Assembly: GCA_937892925.1 (NCBI GenBank)
Contig: CALBHX010000116.1
Coordinates: 45,977 to 109,976 of the forward strand
Direction: 5' to 3'
Source of the DNA: an uncultured Lentisphaeraceae bacterium
GTDB lineage: Bacteria > Verrucomicrobiota > Kiritimatiellia > RFP12 > DVOR01
Length of the DNA stretch: 64,000 bases
The notes below the pieces were generated by a model. That model was given only the letters and a program-made list of their open reading frames with translations. It was not told where the DNA came from and did no database searches. The translations under genes and the position numbers were made by a program. Within the stretch, counting starts at the first letter, position 1. Every line of letters starts with the position of its first letter. Below are positions 45,546 to 54,065 of this stretch, piece after piece.

Positions 45546-46373
45546 ATGAAGTATGGAAGGATCATGTTTGCAGGCGCCGCACTTCTTTTTTGGGGAACGG
45601 CTGTACAGGCGCAGGAAGGAAGCTGGTATTCTTATGGAGGCAGTTGGCCGCGTGGATTCGAGGCGCCGCGTATACTGAAGGGGATTTCCTGGAGACAATT
45701 TCAACAGATTTTTCCGGAACAGATTGCCCCGCAGTATGTGGTGAAGGATGGCAAAACGTGGATCCAGATCCGACGATGGGCTTTGGATGGAAGACTTCTT
45801 ACGTTGCCTGAGTTCTCGAAGATGCCGCGCCAGTATGTATGCGAGATCCATGCGGTGTTGAAGGACGGGCGTGTATGGGCGCGGATCCTGCGCGAGGGTA
45901 AAGATGCGGCAGAGATGGCGGTTCTTTGTTGGGGCGGCGAACAGGCACCGGAAGCTGGAGAACAAAAGACATGCTGGCTTTCGTATAAAGGGCGTAACAT
46001 AAGCGAGTGGGTAACGGTGGATGGGCGGCAATATCTTGAGCCTAAGGTGTTTCAAGTGGTTACAGAAGAAGAGGCGGGGCGGTACAAGACGCCGACGATT
46101 CGGGAGGCGGCAGCAGCTATGAAGGCGGGGCAAGCATTTATGGTTAAGCTTAAAACGTATAAGAGTCCATGCCCGGCGTGTCGGGGGAGCGGTATTGATG
46201 AGGCTCAGGTGCAAGCCATAGAGTCAGCCGCAAGAAATTCACTCGGATTTACTTTGAGCGAAGAATCTCCGCAGTTTAAGAAATTGAAGTTGAATATGAA
46301 AAAGCCCAAATGTCAAGCATGTGGGGGTTCAGGGAAACGATCTTTAGAAGAGTTTCGCAAGTTGATGTTCTGA
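45546..46373 (+). CDS. Secreted protein with split CxxCxGxG zinc motif, unknown
   Basis: 275 residues with a signal peptide (IMFAGAALLFWGTAVQAQ, cut near 23). Residues 40-185 form a domain I do not recognise, with two paired strands around ILKGISWRQFQQIFPEQIAPQYVVKDGKTWIQI. The C-terminal third has CPACRGSG (C209, C212) and CQACGGSG (C256, C259), the two halves of a DnaJ-type zinc centre separated by about 40 mostly helical residues. A secreted protein with a DnaJ-like zinc hairpin is unusual; it might bind unfolded protein or a redox partner (inference). Upstream is a G9 run. Confidence 0.72.
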   Translation: MKYGRIMFAGAALLFWGTAVQAQEGSWYSYGGSWPRGFEAPRILKGISWRQFQQIFPEQIAPQYVVKDGKTWIQIRRWALDGRLLTLPEFSKMPRQYVCEIHAVLKDGRVWARILREGKDAAEMAVLCWGGEQAPEAGEQKTCWLSYKGRNISEWVTVDGRQYLEPKVFQVVTEEEAGRYKTPTIREAAAAMKAGQAFMVKLKTYKSPCPACRGSGIDEAQVQAIESAARNSLGFTLSEESPQFKKLKLNMKKPKCQACGGSGKRSLEEFRKLMF

Positions 46374-46680
46374 TAAAGAGTAGAAGTGTAAGAATCTCTG
46401 TCTGGATGTTTCGTTTTTGATAACGGGTGGCGTCAGAACGGCAATCAGGTGGGGCTCCTTGACCTTACCTTAAACGCTTTAAACGCTCCCGAGGATGTCG
46501 TTGGACTCGGGGTGCGTTCATTTTTTTTGGAGGGGGGACACCGGTTATAGGTGAAACAGCAGGTGAGCCGGAGTGTGGGGTAACAGGGAACAATAGACGA
46601 ATGTGTGAACAAGAAGGCATTGACTTTTTTGAAGAAGGGCGTAGACTACTTGTTTCCTGTTTCCACGAGGAGAGAAGAAC
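46374..46680. promoter_or_regulatory. Gap before cstA, with a candidate promoter
   Basis: No gene seen. It holds a direct repeat of TTAAACGCT near 46470-46488, a degenerate CCGCCCC-family motif (GGACTCGGGGTGCGTTCATT, about 46494-46513), and a candidate promoter TTGACT (46620-46625), 16-base spacer, TAGACT (46642-46647) before an AGGAG and the cstA ATG. Confidence 0.4.
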
Positions 46681-48138
46681 ATGTTCTGGTTTTTTGGCGG
46701 TATTTTGGCGTTGATTGTGGGCTATTTCACCTATGGGCGGCTGATTGAGCGGCTGTTGCGCCCGGATGATCGGCCAACGCCGGCCTATGCATTGGGTGAT
46801 GGGGTGGACTATGTGCCGCTGCCGATGTGGAAGAATATGCTGATTCAGCTGCTGAATATTGCCGGAGTAGGGCCCGTGATCGGAGTGATCATCGGCATCA
46901 AGTTTGGTGTGAAGTGCTTCTGGATCATTCCGCTGGGCTGTATTTTCGGCGGGGCGGTGCATGATTGTGTGGCGGGGTTCATGAGTCTGCGGGCACGCGG
47001 AGGAAATTTGCCGGCGCTGACCCGATGGTCGTTGGGGCGTTGGTATGCGCAGGCGTATTCGGTGTTTGTAATGGTGCTGTTGCTGCTAGTGGTGGCGGTG
47101 TTTGTGAACGTGCCGGCGCATTTGGTGGAGGGGTTGATGCCGCAGACGGCGTCGCTTGGCGTTTTTTGGGCGGCGGCGGCCGTGATTTTCCTCTACTACA
47201 TTGTGGCTACGCTGTTCCCGGTGGATAAAATTATTGGGCGGATTTACCCCTTTTTTGGCGCGTTGCTGTTGATCGGCTCGCTGGCGATGTTGGGGGCGCT
47301 GAGCTGCGAGGTGGTGGCGAATCCCGCGCTGTTATCTGAAACGGAGGCGTTTCGGGCGGGGATGTTTCATGACCAGCCGGTCATTCCCTGCTTGTTTGTA
47401 ACCATTGCCTGCGGTATTATCTCAGGCTTTCATGCGACACAGTCTCCAATTGTGGCGCGTACCATGCAGACGGAGCGCCAAGCGCGGGCAACCTACTATG
47501 GCATGATGATTGTGGAAGGCGTGATTGCCATGATCTGGGCCGGTGTGGGCATGGCGGTGTATAATCTCTTCCCGGAGCTGATGGCGAAGCCGGCAACGGC
47601 GGCGTTGGTGACCGGAACGCGCCATTTTCTGGGTTCATGGATGGGCGGTGTGACGGTGGTCAGTGTGATCGTGCTGGCGATTACCTCTGGGGATACGGCT
47701 TTGAGGAGCCTGCGGTTGACGCTTGCTGAGACGCTCCGGGTGGGGCAGGGGGCGTTTTATGCCCGGCTGATGTTGTGCCTGCCGTTGATTGCGGCGGTGG
47801 TGGGGTTGCTGTGGTGGAGCACGCAGCGGGCGGAAACCTTTGAGTGGCTGTGGAAGTATTTTGCCTGGGGGAATCAGGTGCTTTCGGCTTCTACGCTGAT
47901 GGTGTGCACGGTCTGGATGATGCGCCGGGGTGTGGCGCCGTGGTTCACCTTGCTGCCGGGTATGTTCATGACGTTTGTGGTGAGTTCGTTTATTCTGTGG
48001 TCAGACCCCTCACATGCGGGGTGTCCTTATGGACTGAATCTGCCCATTCGCACGGCGTACGCCATTGCCGGTGTGTTCACGTTTCTGTGCGCGGCGATGG
48101 TTATCCGTCTGGGCGGAGAGAAAACGGAGACGGTGTAA
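46681..48138 (+). CDS. cstA: CstA-family carbon starvation transporter
   Basis: 485 residues, ATG preceded by GAGGAG. Many membrane helices. CstA signatures: FTYGRLIERLLRPDDRPTPAYALGDGVDYVPLPMWKNMLIQLLNIAGVGPVIGVIIG, FGGAVHDCVAGFMSLRARGGNLPAL, CGIISGFHATQSPIVARTM, IVEGVIAMIWAGVGMAVYN and AITSGDTALRSLRLTLAE. The short form without an extended C-terminus, as in many anaerobes. Relatives take up peptides or pyruvate when carbon is short. A hairpin with a T-run follows the stop. Confidence 0.92.
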   Translation: MFWFFGGILALIVGYFTYGRLIERLLRPDDRPTPAYALGDGVDYVPLPMWKNMLIQLLNIAGVGPVIGVIIGIKFGVKCFWIIPLGCIFGGAVHDCVAGFMSLRARGGNLPALTRWSLGRWYAQAYSVFVMVLLLLVVAVFVNVPAHLVEGLMPQTASLGVFWAAAAVIFLYYIVATLFPVDKIIGRIYPFFGALLLIGSLAMLGALSCEVVANPALLSETEAFRAGMFHDQPVIPCLFVTIACGIISGFHATQSPIVARTMQTERQARATYYGMMIVEGVIAMIWAGVGMAVYNLFPELMAKPATAALVTGTRHFLGSWMGGVTVVSVIVLAITSGDTALRSLRLTLAETLRVGQGAFYARLMLCLPLIAAVVGLLWWSTQRAETFEWLWKYFAWGNQVLSASTLMVCTVWMMRRGVAPWFTLLPGMFMTFVVSSFILWSDPSHAGCPYGLNLPIRTAYAIAGVFTFLCAAMVIRLGGEKTETV

Positions 48139-48190
48139 ATCCGTATCGAACGGCGGACAATTGTTTTTCCCGAAACATGATAGAATGGAT

Positions 48191-48225
48191 CCCGGTTGGT
48201 GCGCATGCACAACCGGGTTCGTTTT
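48191..48225 (+). terminator. Hairpin terminator or attenuator after cstA
   Basis: CCCGGTT and GTGC pair with GCAC and AACCGGG around a GCAT loop with one bulged G, followed by TTCGTTTT. It ends about 15 bases before the next ATG, so it may also act as an attenuator for the GH36-like gene. Confidence 0.7.
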
Positions 48226-48239
48226 ACGGAGGAAGTGGA

Positions 48240-50735
48240 ATGAGACAGTGGATGTGCAAGGCGGCGGCACAGGCGGGGCTGGCGAGTGTGTGGGGAATCG
48301 GGTTATTGACAGCTGGGTGTGATGTTGCGGCCTGCTATACACGCCCGCGGGCGGTTTTGTCGGATGGTCGCGCAGTGGAGGTAATGAAGTGGAAGCAGGT
48401 GCAGGAAGTGTGTGTGCCGGGCAATCCGGAAGCTGCACGGCTTTCCGAGCGGTCGCCGCGGAAGGAAACTCGGTTCATTGGGGAAATGGCGGAACCTTCG
48501 CCGCTGCTGCGATTTGATCTGCAGATGGCGGAGCGGCGTGCTTTGAGCGAGAAAGAGAGCCCGGAGGGCGCGGCGGGATATGTGAAGTTTCAGGTTTCGG
48601 TGACGAATGTGTCAGAGCAGCCAGTGGCATTGGATCGGCTGGTCGTTTTGAATGGGCAGTCGTTTCCTTTCAGAGGTGCTTTCCGTAAAAGCGGAAACAC
48701 CGATGGTGCCGTGATGGTGTTTGAGCCGGAAGAGACGGCATCGGAATCGCGTGGGCTCTACTGGGTGGCTGTGGAGCACCCGATGACGCAGTATACATGG
48801 ACCGCAGATAAGGAGCAGATATGCTCGAAAAGGCTGACGTATGCAATGTCGGACCTGATGAATCTGGGGGATCAAAAGGGTGTGTTTTGGGTGCCGATTC
48901 GTGTGACGGCGGAGACGGTACGCCTCACGCTGTCCTATACGTCCGGGAATCGGAAGGCCTGTTTCTATAAAGTGGAGGCTGTCGAACCGAAAAGCGGCAG
49001 CGTGTTGGCGGCGGATACGCATGCCGGGGAGAGTGGAACTCGCTCAAAGAACAACACGTACACCCTCGCCGGTCTGACTCCAGGGCAGACGCTGGTTTTG
49101 CGCGTCTGGGCAGGTACCGATGGCGCAGGCGTCTCTAATGGGGCGCTTACGCTTGTGGGTGCCGAGCCGGAAGATCGCGTGACAGTGGAGATGCACGCAC
49201 AGCTTACGGCTGAGATCCCGGTAGGAGAAACGCTCAGTCCGGGTCAGACACTGGCAGTTACAGCTGTGGTTGGCGACTGTGCGGAGAAAAGCCAGCTGCG
49301 CCGTGCCTTCAATGCCTATTTGAATACTGAACGGGCGCATCCGTATCGTGTGCTGCCGCATTACAATTCGTGGTATGACTTGTGTATCAATCGGAACGAC
49401 AAAGAGGTCAAAGCGCGTTTCTCCGAAGCGGAGGCGCTGGCCTCCATGCGTGCGTTTCGAACAGAACTTTATGAAAAACGGGGTGTCTTCATCAACTCTT
49501 ATCTGTGGGATGACGGCTGGGATGAATGGCATTCTTTATGGAATTTCAATGCTAACTTTCCGCAGGGTTTTACTCGCCTGGCAGAAGAAGCTCATCGTGT
49601 CAAGGGAGCATCGATTGGGTGCTGGATGAGCCCTTATGGGGGCTATGGCCGCTCGTTTGCACAACGGCTTGCTTATGCTAAGAGCAAAGGCATTGTGGAT
49701 GCCGGCGCGACCGGGCTTCAGTTGGCGAAGCCAACGTATTACCGGGCTTTTCGTGACCGCGTGCTCGATATGATCGCGCGTTATGATATGAATCTGTTTA
49801 AGTTCGACCGCATGGGCTCCGGCGCGGACGCCAATGGAGCGCATGCGCGTTATGCCGCAGATCTGCGTGCAGTGGGGCGGCTGTGCAGGGAGATGCGTGC
49901 CGCCAAGCGCGATGTCTTCATCAACTGCACCGTCGGCACCTGGGCTTCGCCCTATTGGCTGATGTGGTGCGACAGTATCTGGAGGGGAGACGGCGATTGT
50001 GATTGGCTGGGGAATGTCGGTACGCCGCGTCAGAAATGGCTTACCTATCGCGACAATATCATTCACGACCGGATTGCTTCAAAGGCTCCGCTTTTCCCGC
50101 TTAACTCCCTGATGATGCACGGCATCATTGTCTGCCCAAGCTCCCCGATGAACACCATGCGGGACTATCGCGGTACAGGGCCCTACGTTTATGACGGCGA
50201 ATCGTATGGCACGCCGACGGCTTGTGTTGACTTTGCGTCAGAGGTGTGGATGAGTGTGGCGTTGGGAACCGGGCTTCAGGAGTATTACATCTCTCCAAAC
50301 CTCATGAGTAAAACCTGGTGGGATATTCTCGCTGAGGGCGTCAAATGGTTGAAAAAACAGGAGACTGTTCTGATTGATTCGCACTGGATCGGCGGCGATC
50401 CCGCTGATGGCCCCGATTTGGCCAAACGCAACGCCAGTAAGCCTGCTGCCGTTTATGGCTATGCGTCATTCAAAGGCAGAGAGGGGATCGTGATTTTGCG
50501 TAATCCCTCCGATCAGCCGCAAAGCCTTCAGGCAGACCTCGCCGGATGGCTAGAACTGCCCCCGGCGCTCCGCACAGTGCCTGTAACGTGCAGGGAAGTG
50601 TTCAATTCCACTGCCGCATACGAAAATGCGTTGCGGATGAAGCCATTCGAACCGACATGGCCAGCTACGCCGCAGGAGAAGCCGCAGTGGCGCTTGCCAC
50701 CCTTCGCCGTACTCCTCTTTGAGGTAACACTTTAA
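48240..50735 (+). CDS. GH36-like TIM-barrel glycoside hydrolase, lipoprotein
   Basis: 831 residues from the ATG at 48240, preceded by GGAGG; the frame is open far upstream over cstA, but that is shadow. A lipoprotein signal ends L-T-A-G-C (Cys near residue 27). Beta domains fill residues 60-350. The barrel contains PHYNSWYDLCINRNDKEV, INSYLWDDGWDEW, GCWMSPYGGYG, NLFKFDRMG (likely nucleophile D523), INCTVGTWASPYWLMWCDSIWRGDGD (likely acid/base D578 or D584) and a C-terminal beta sheet. This fits clan GH-D (alpha-galactosidase/alpha-N-acetylgalactosaminidase-like); some such genes are labelled enterotoxin. The substrate is not certain. Confidence 0.72.
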   Translation: MRQWMCKAAAQAGLASVWGIGLLTAGCDVAACYTRPRAVLSDGRAVEVMKWKQVQEVCVPGNPEAARLSERSPRKETRFIGEMAEPSPLLRFDLQMAERRALSEKESPEGAAGYVKFQVSVTNVSEQPVALDRLVVLNGQSFPFRGAFRKSGNTDGAVMVFEPEETASESRGLYWVAVEHPMTQYTWTADKEQICSKRLTYAMSDLMNLGDQKGVFWVPIRVTAETVRLTLSYTSGNRKACFYKVEAVEPKSGSVLAADTHAGESGTRSKNNTYTLAGLTPGQTLVLRVWAGTDGAGVSNGALTLVGAEPEDRVTVEMHAQLTAEIPVGETLSPGQTLAVTAVVGDCAEKSQLRRAFNAYLNTERAHPYRVLPHYNSWYDLCINRNDKEVKARFSEAEALASMRAFRTELYEKRGVFINSYLWDDGWDEWHSLWNFNANFPQGFTRLAEEAHRVKGASIGCWMSPYGGYGRSFAQRLAYAKSKGIVDAGATGLQLAKPTYYRAFRDRVLDMIARYDMNLFKFDRMGSGADANGAHARYAADLRAVGRLCREMRAAKRDVFINCTVGTWASPYWLMWCDSIWRGDGDCDWLGNVGTPRQKWLTYRDNIIHDRIASKAPLFPLNSLMMHGIIVCPSSPMNTMRDYRGTGPYVYDGESYGTPTACVDFASEVWMSVALGTGLQEYYISPNLMSKTWWDILAEGVKWLKKQETVLIDSHWIGGDPADGPDLAKRNASKPAAVYGYASFKGREGIVILRNPSDQPQSLQADLAGWLELPPALRTVPVTCREVFNSTAAYENALRMKPFEPTWPATPQEKPQWRLPPFAVLLFEVTL

Positions 50736-50913
50736 AACTGGCAAAACTTAAAAAGAAACAAGTCTTTCCCCTGCCATCGCGCCCGAGAATGCCGAGAAGA
50801 ACGGTAGGCGCGGTTTGGAACGGGATGCGCCGAGTTCGGTGAAGAGACCTTGTTCCCGAGGCGGTGTTTGCACCGGAGAAGAGAAGGGGCGACGCGTTCG
50901 GAGATTTTTATAC

Positions 50914-50972
50914 CCGGGGCGGAGTGAGTGTCAATCCGTCCCGGCTTTATCTCAGACTCGGGGCGGATTGAC
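50914..50972. repeat. CCGCCCCGG-family intergenic hairpin element
   Basis: TCAATCCGTCCCGG (50931-50944) pairs with CTCGGGGCGGATTGA (50957-50971) over about 13 bases with one mismatch, and a further CCGGGGCGGA lies at 50914-50923. It sits in the 483-base gap between the GH36-like gene and rpsT; the rest of that gap holds no gene that I can see. Confidence 0.65.
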
Positions 50973-51114
50973 CTCAGGACGGTTCCCGGCGTTCGTTGTG
51001 CCCAGTGGGGGTGAGCCCCCTGTCCCAGACGAGTCTTTGGATCGGCTAGGTGCAATTTGTCGCAGGCGCAGAGTCGCCCGAGGAAAAGAAAGACCTGATG
51101 AAGGGAGAAAGGAG

Positions 51115-51144
51115 TTGCATTTTTTGAACGGAATGTGCTATTCT
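51115..51144 (+). promoter_or_regulatory. Candidate rpsT promoter
   Basis: TTGCAT, an 18-base spacer and TATTCT lie 75 bases before the rpsT ATG. The same -10 hexamer TATTCT is used in the likely rpmH promoter. Confidence 0.45.
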
Positions 51145-51218
51145 TTCTCTTCACCAATGGGAAAGCGGGCAAGTTTCCCCACTTTATTTGTTGTCAGAGT
51201 AACGCAAGGATATTGACA

Positions 51219-51482
51219 ATGCCGAACATTAAGAGTGCTGCGAAGCGAGTGAAGACTGCCGCCAAGGCCAATTTGCGCAATCGTTCTGTGAAGAGTGAGT
51301 TGCTTACCTTCCGCCGGAAGGTGGACACGGCGATCGCTGCCGGCGATAAGGCTGCTGCAACGTCTGCGGTATCGGTTTACGCTTCCAAGCTCGACAAGGC
51401 TGTGAAAAAAGGCGTGATCAAGCATAATACGGCTGACCGTAAGAAATCGCGCACGGCGCTGGCGCTTGCCAAACTCGCCTAA
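51219..51482 (+). CDS. rpsT: 30S ribosomal protein S20
   Basis: 87 residues from the ATG at 51219, with AAGGA eight bases upstream. MPNIKSAAKRVKTAAKANLRNRSVKSELLTFRRKV and the C-terminal KGVIKHNTADRKKSRTALALAKLA are typical of S20: Lys/Arg-rich, helical, binding 16S rRNA. A terminator follows. Confidence 0.97.
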   Translation: MPNIKSAAKRVKTAAKANLRNRSVKSELLTFRRKVDTAIAAGDKAAATSAVSVYASKLDKAVKKGVIKHNTADRKKSRTALALAKLA

Positions 51483-51517
51483 TTTGTGGCGAAAGCCTTT
51501 CAAAACGGGACGCATGG

Positions 51518-51552
51518 GGCGCAGGAGCGCACCGTGCGCCTTGTGTTTTTTT
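51518..51552 (+). terminator. Rho-independent terminator after rpsT
   Basis: Stem GGCGCA/TGCGCC with an 11-base loop followed by TTGTGTTTTTTT, 36 bases after the rpsT stop. Confidence 0.75.
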
Positions 51553-51687
51553 GTCGTGCAAACAGGCATGTGAAAGGCTGGCTGGGCGTATATTGGAGGC
51601 ATGCGCCTGTTTTTCGTTTTGCGGCGGGCAGGCTGGGCTTGGTTTTTGATACAATGAACGCGTGTTGACCGTTTGATAAAAGGATTT

Positions 51688-53019
51688 ATGAGCATATTGG
51701 GACTTGTCTGCTTCGGATTGGTTTTTGTTTCGTTGCTGGCGTTGTCGGCCTGCTTTTCCGGGTGTGAGACGGCGATGTTGTCGCTTTCTCCGATGCAGGT
51801 GCAGCGAATTAAGGAACGGCAGGGGAAGGCGGGTGCGCGGCTGGAGCGGCTTTTAGCACAGCCGGAAGTGCTGCTTTCAACTTTGCTGATAGGAAACACG
51901 TTTGTTAATGCGGCGTTGGCGAGTGTGGGGTTGACGTTTCTGGCACGGTTGGGGTGGGTGCCGACTGCGTATCTGGAGGTGTCGAGCATTGTGATGGTTA
52001 CGCTGTTTGTGCTGCTGTTTGGGGAGATTAGCCCGAAACAGTTCGCCATTCGGCATGCAGAGGCGTTAGTCCCATTCATGACGCGGTTGCTTGCGGTTGC
52101 AATTCCGCTGCTGCGGCCGTTGTCGTGGTGCCTTCAGAAGCTGCTGCGCCCGTTTCGAAAGATGTTGACGCCGGAGCAGCGGTCGGTTTCGGACGAAGAG
52201 CTGGTGAGCGTGGTGAATCTGGGGCAGGAACATGGCGATTTGGATCGTGAAGAGGGCGCTATGGTGCGTGGAATTCTGCGGCTCAGTGAATTGAATGCAT
52301 CGGATGTGATGACGCCGCGGGTGGATCTGCTGGGGCTGGACTGCAATGACCCGCCGGAGGTGCACGAGCGGATGATGCGCGCTTCGCCTTTCGTGTGGAT
52401 GCCGTTGTGGGATGATTCGGCTGATAACTTTATTGACTTTGTTGATGTGTCGCGCTATCTGCTTGATCCGCAGCATAATTTGGAGGCGGCGCGGTGCCAT
52501 TGCACGACGGCGGTTCCAGAGAATATTGGGTTGGATGACTTGCTGATTTTGCTGTATCGTCAGCGGTTGCCGATGGTGCTGGTGACGGATGAGTATGGCG
52601 GGACGGCGGGGATTGTGTCGCGGGGGGATATTCTGGAATTACTGTCGCTGGAAACGGAGGATGCGCCTTCGCCGGAATTGGTTCCGGATATTCGCTGCCA
52701 GGGGCCAAATTGCTGGGTGGTGGCGGGGGATGCTGCACTGGAGCAGATTAACTTTGAGCTAGGGACGCACTTGGAGGCGGATGACGCGGATCGAATGAGT
52801 GGGTGGGTGACGTTTCATGCGGGGAAGATTCCGCGGGTGGGCGAGGTGATTGAGGCGGATGGTTACCGGGTGGCGGTGCAGCGGATGCGCCGACGGAAGA
52901 TTTTGGAGGTGTTGCTGGAGGATCTGGATCCCGGTTCACGGGATTGCGATTTACCGCATGAGCCTTCGGCGGAGGCAGAGGCCGCAGGAGAGACAGTAGA
53001 GGCGGAGGCGTTGGCATGA
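51688..53019 (+). CDS. CNNM/CorC-type transporter (DUF21, CBS pair, CorC_HlyC domain)
   Basis: 443 residues from the ATG at 51688 (AAAAGGA upstream). The DUF21 membrane domain (1-180) has CFSGCETAMLSLSPMQVQRIKER, LLSTLLIGNTFVNAALASVGL and FGEISPKQFAIRHAE. The CBS pair (about 195-330) has VMTPRVDLLGLD and MVLVTDEYGGTAGIVSRGDILELL. A CorC_HlyC domain (340-420) has WVVAGDAALEQINFELGTHL and IEADGYRVAVQRMRRRKILEVLL. The family moves or regulates Mg2+/Co2+. It overlaps the next, related gene by 4 bases. Confidence 0.9.
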   Translation: MSILGLVCFGLVFVSLLALSACFSGCETAMLSLSPMQVQRIKERQGKAGARLERLLAQPEVLLSTLLIGNTFVNAALASVGLTFLARLGWVPTAYLEVSSIVMVTLFVLLFGEISPKQFAIRHAEALVPFMTRLLAVAIPLLRPLSWCLQKLLRPFRKMLTPEQRSVSDEELVSVVNLGQEHGDLDREEGAMVRGILRLSELNASDVMTPRVDLLGLDCNDPPEVHERMMRASPFVWMPLWDDSADNFIDFVDVSRYLLDPQHNLEAARCHCTTAVPENIGLDDLLILLYRQRLPMVLVTDEYGGTAGIVSRGDILELLSLETEDAPSPELVPDIRCQGPNCWVVAGDAALEQINFELGTHLEADDADRMSGWVTFHAGKIPRVGEVIEADGYRVAVQRMRRRKILEVLLEDLDPGSRDCDLPHEPSAEAEAAGETVEAEALA

Positions 53020-54065
53020 GTGAGATGAGCTTGTGGATGACGTTGGGTCTGGTGCTGTTTTTCTTTTTGGGAAGCTGGTTTTTCTCGGGGTTTGAGAGCG
53101 GCATGATTTCGTTGAACCGCCATCGGCTGATTCATCGGATTCGCCATGGGGATGTGCAGGCCAAAGCGCTTGCATCAGTGCTGCGCGATTCGCATCGGCT
53201 GCTAGCTACTACTTTGGTCGGGAACAATATCTGCAACGTGACGCTGTCTACGCTGATTGCGGCTTTGGCGGTGACGGCGGCGCGGTGGTGGGCGTGGGAT
53301 GAGGCTGCAACGCAGACGGTGGCGACAGCCGGCGCAGCGGTGCTTTTGCTTGTGATAGGCGAGTTTCTACCCAAATTATGGTTTACGGCGCGCCCGATTG
53401 AGCGGTGCCGGCCGTTGCTCCCGGTGTTTTTTTGCGCGCGTGCGGTGTTGTACCCATTGGCCTCCCTGTGCATGATATTGACGCGGCTGGTGACGCCGCG
53501 GAAGCGGCGGGGGCGGAAACGGTCGCCTTTTCTGTCGCGGGAGAGTCTGGCCTTTCTGATGCGGGATTCGGAGGCGCATGGTCAGATTTCGGCCTTTGAG
53601 CGCATGATGATCTGCCGGGTGTTGGAATTGCAGCTGCGCCGGGCTACGCAACTTATGACGCCGCTGGCCAAGATGGCGCGGGTGTATGAGAGTGACAATT
53701 TGGCCACGGTTTTGCGTGTGTTTCGGCAGAGCCGGCATCGGATATTGCCGTTATTTTCGGATGATGGCGCGCGATGTTTGGGTGTGCTGCATTTGTTTGA
53801 TCTGCTGCGGAGTAGGAGCCGGGATCCGGTGCCGTTTGATTTGCGGCGGCAGCCGGTGTTTGTTCAGCACGATGTGCCGGCGGATGAGCTGCTTCCTTAT
53901 ATGCGGGTTCGCAACACAAAAATTCTGATCGTGAACAATTCCAGAGGAGAGCCGATGGGGCTTGTGACGCAGGAGGATGTGTTGAATGCGGTTTTGGATG
54001 ATGAATTGCTGCGCTCTTCTACAAATCGTCGGCAGTCGACAACAGCGACAGAGGGGGAAGCATGA
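53016..54065 (+). CDS. Second CNNM/DUF21-CBS protein, without CorC_HlyC domain
   Basis: 349 residues, starting in an ATGA overlap. The DUF21 domain has FFSGFESGMISLNRHRLIHRIRHGD, LLATTLVGNNICNVTLSTLIAAL and GEFLPKLWFTARP. CBS-like sequence follows: QLRRATQLMTPLAKMARV, SRHRILPLFSDDGARCLGVLHLFDLL and NTKILIVNNSRGEPMGLVTQEDVLNAVL. It is shorter than its neighbour and ends after the CBS pair with a Thr-rich tail. The tandem, translationally coupled arrangement suggests a heteromeric membrane complex (inference). Confidence 0.87.
   Translation: MSEMSLWMTLGLVLFFFLGSWFFSGFESGMISLNRHRLIHRIRHGDVQAKALASVLRDSHRLLATTLVGNNICNVTLSTLIAALAVTAARWWAWDEAATQTVATAGAAVLLLVIGEFLPKLWFTARPIERCRPLLPVFFCARAVLYPLASLCMILTRLVTPRKRRGRKRSPFLSRESLAFLMRDSEAHGQISAFERMMICRVLELQLRRATQLMTPLAKMARVYESDNLATVLRVFRQSRHRILPLFSDDGARCLGVLHLFDLLRSRSRDPVPFDLRRQPVFVQHDVPADELLPYMRVRNTKILIVNNSRGEPMGLVTQEDVLNAVLDDELLRSSTNRRQSTTATEGEA

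Noticed and set aside
47844..48239. Upstream extension of the GH36-like gene
   Set aside because: It lies inside cstA in another frame; the ATG at 48240 has GGAGG and a lipoprotein signal directly after it.
51138..52079. A 313-codon open frame on the minus strand
   Set aside because: It covers rpsT and the CNNM gene, both certain; the translation is low-complexity shadow.
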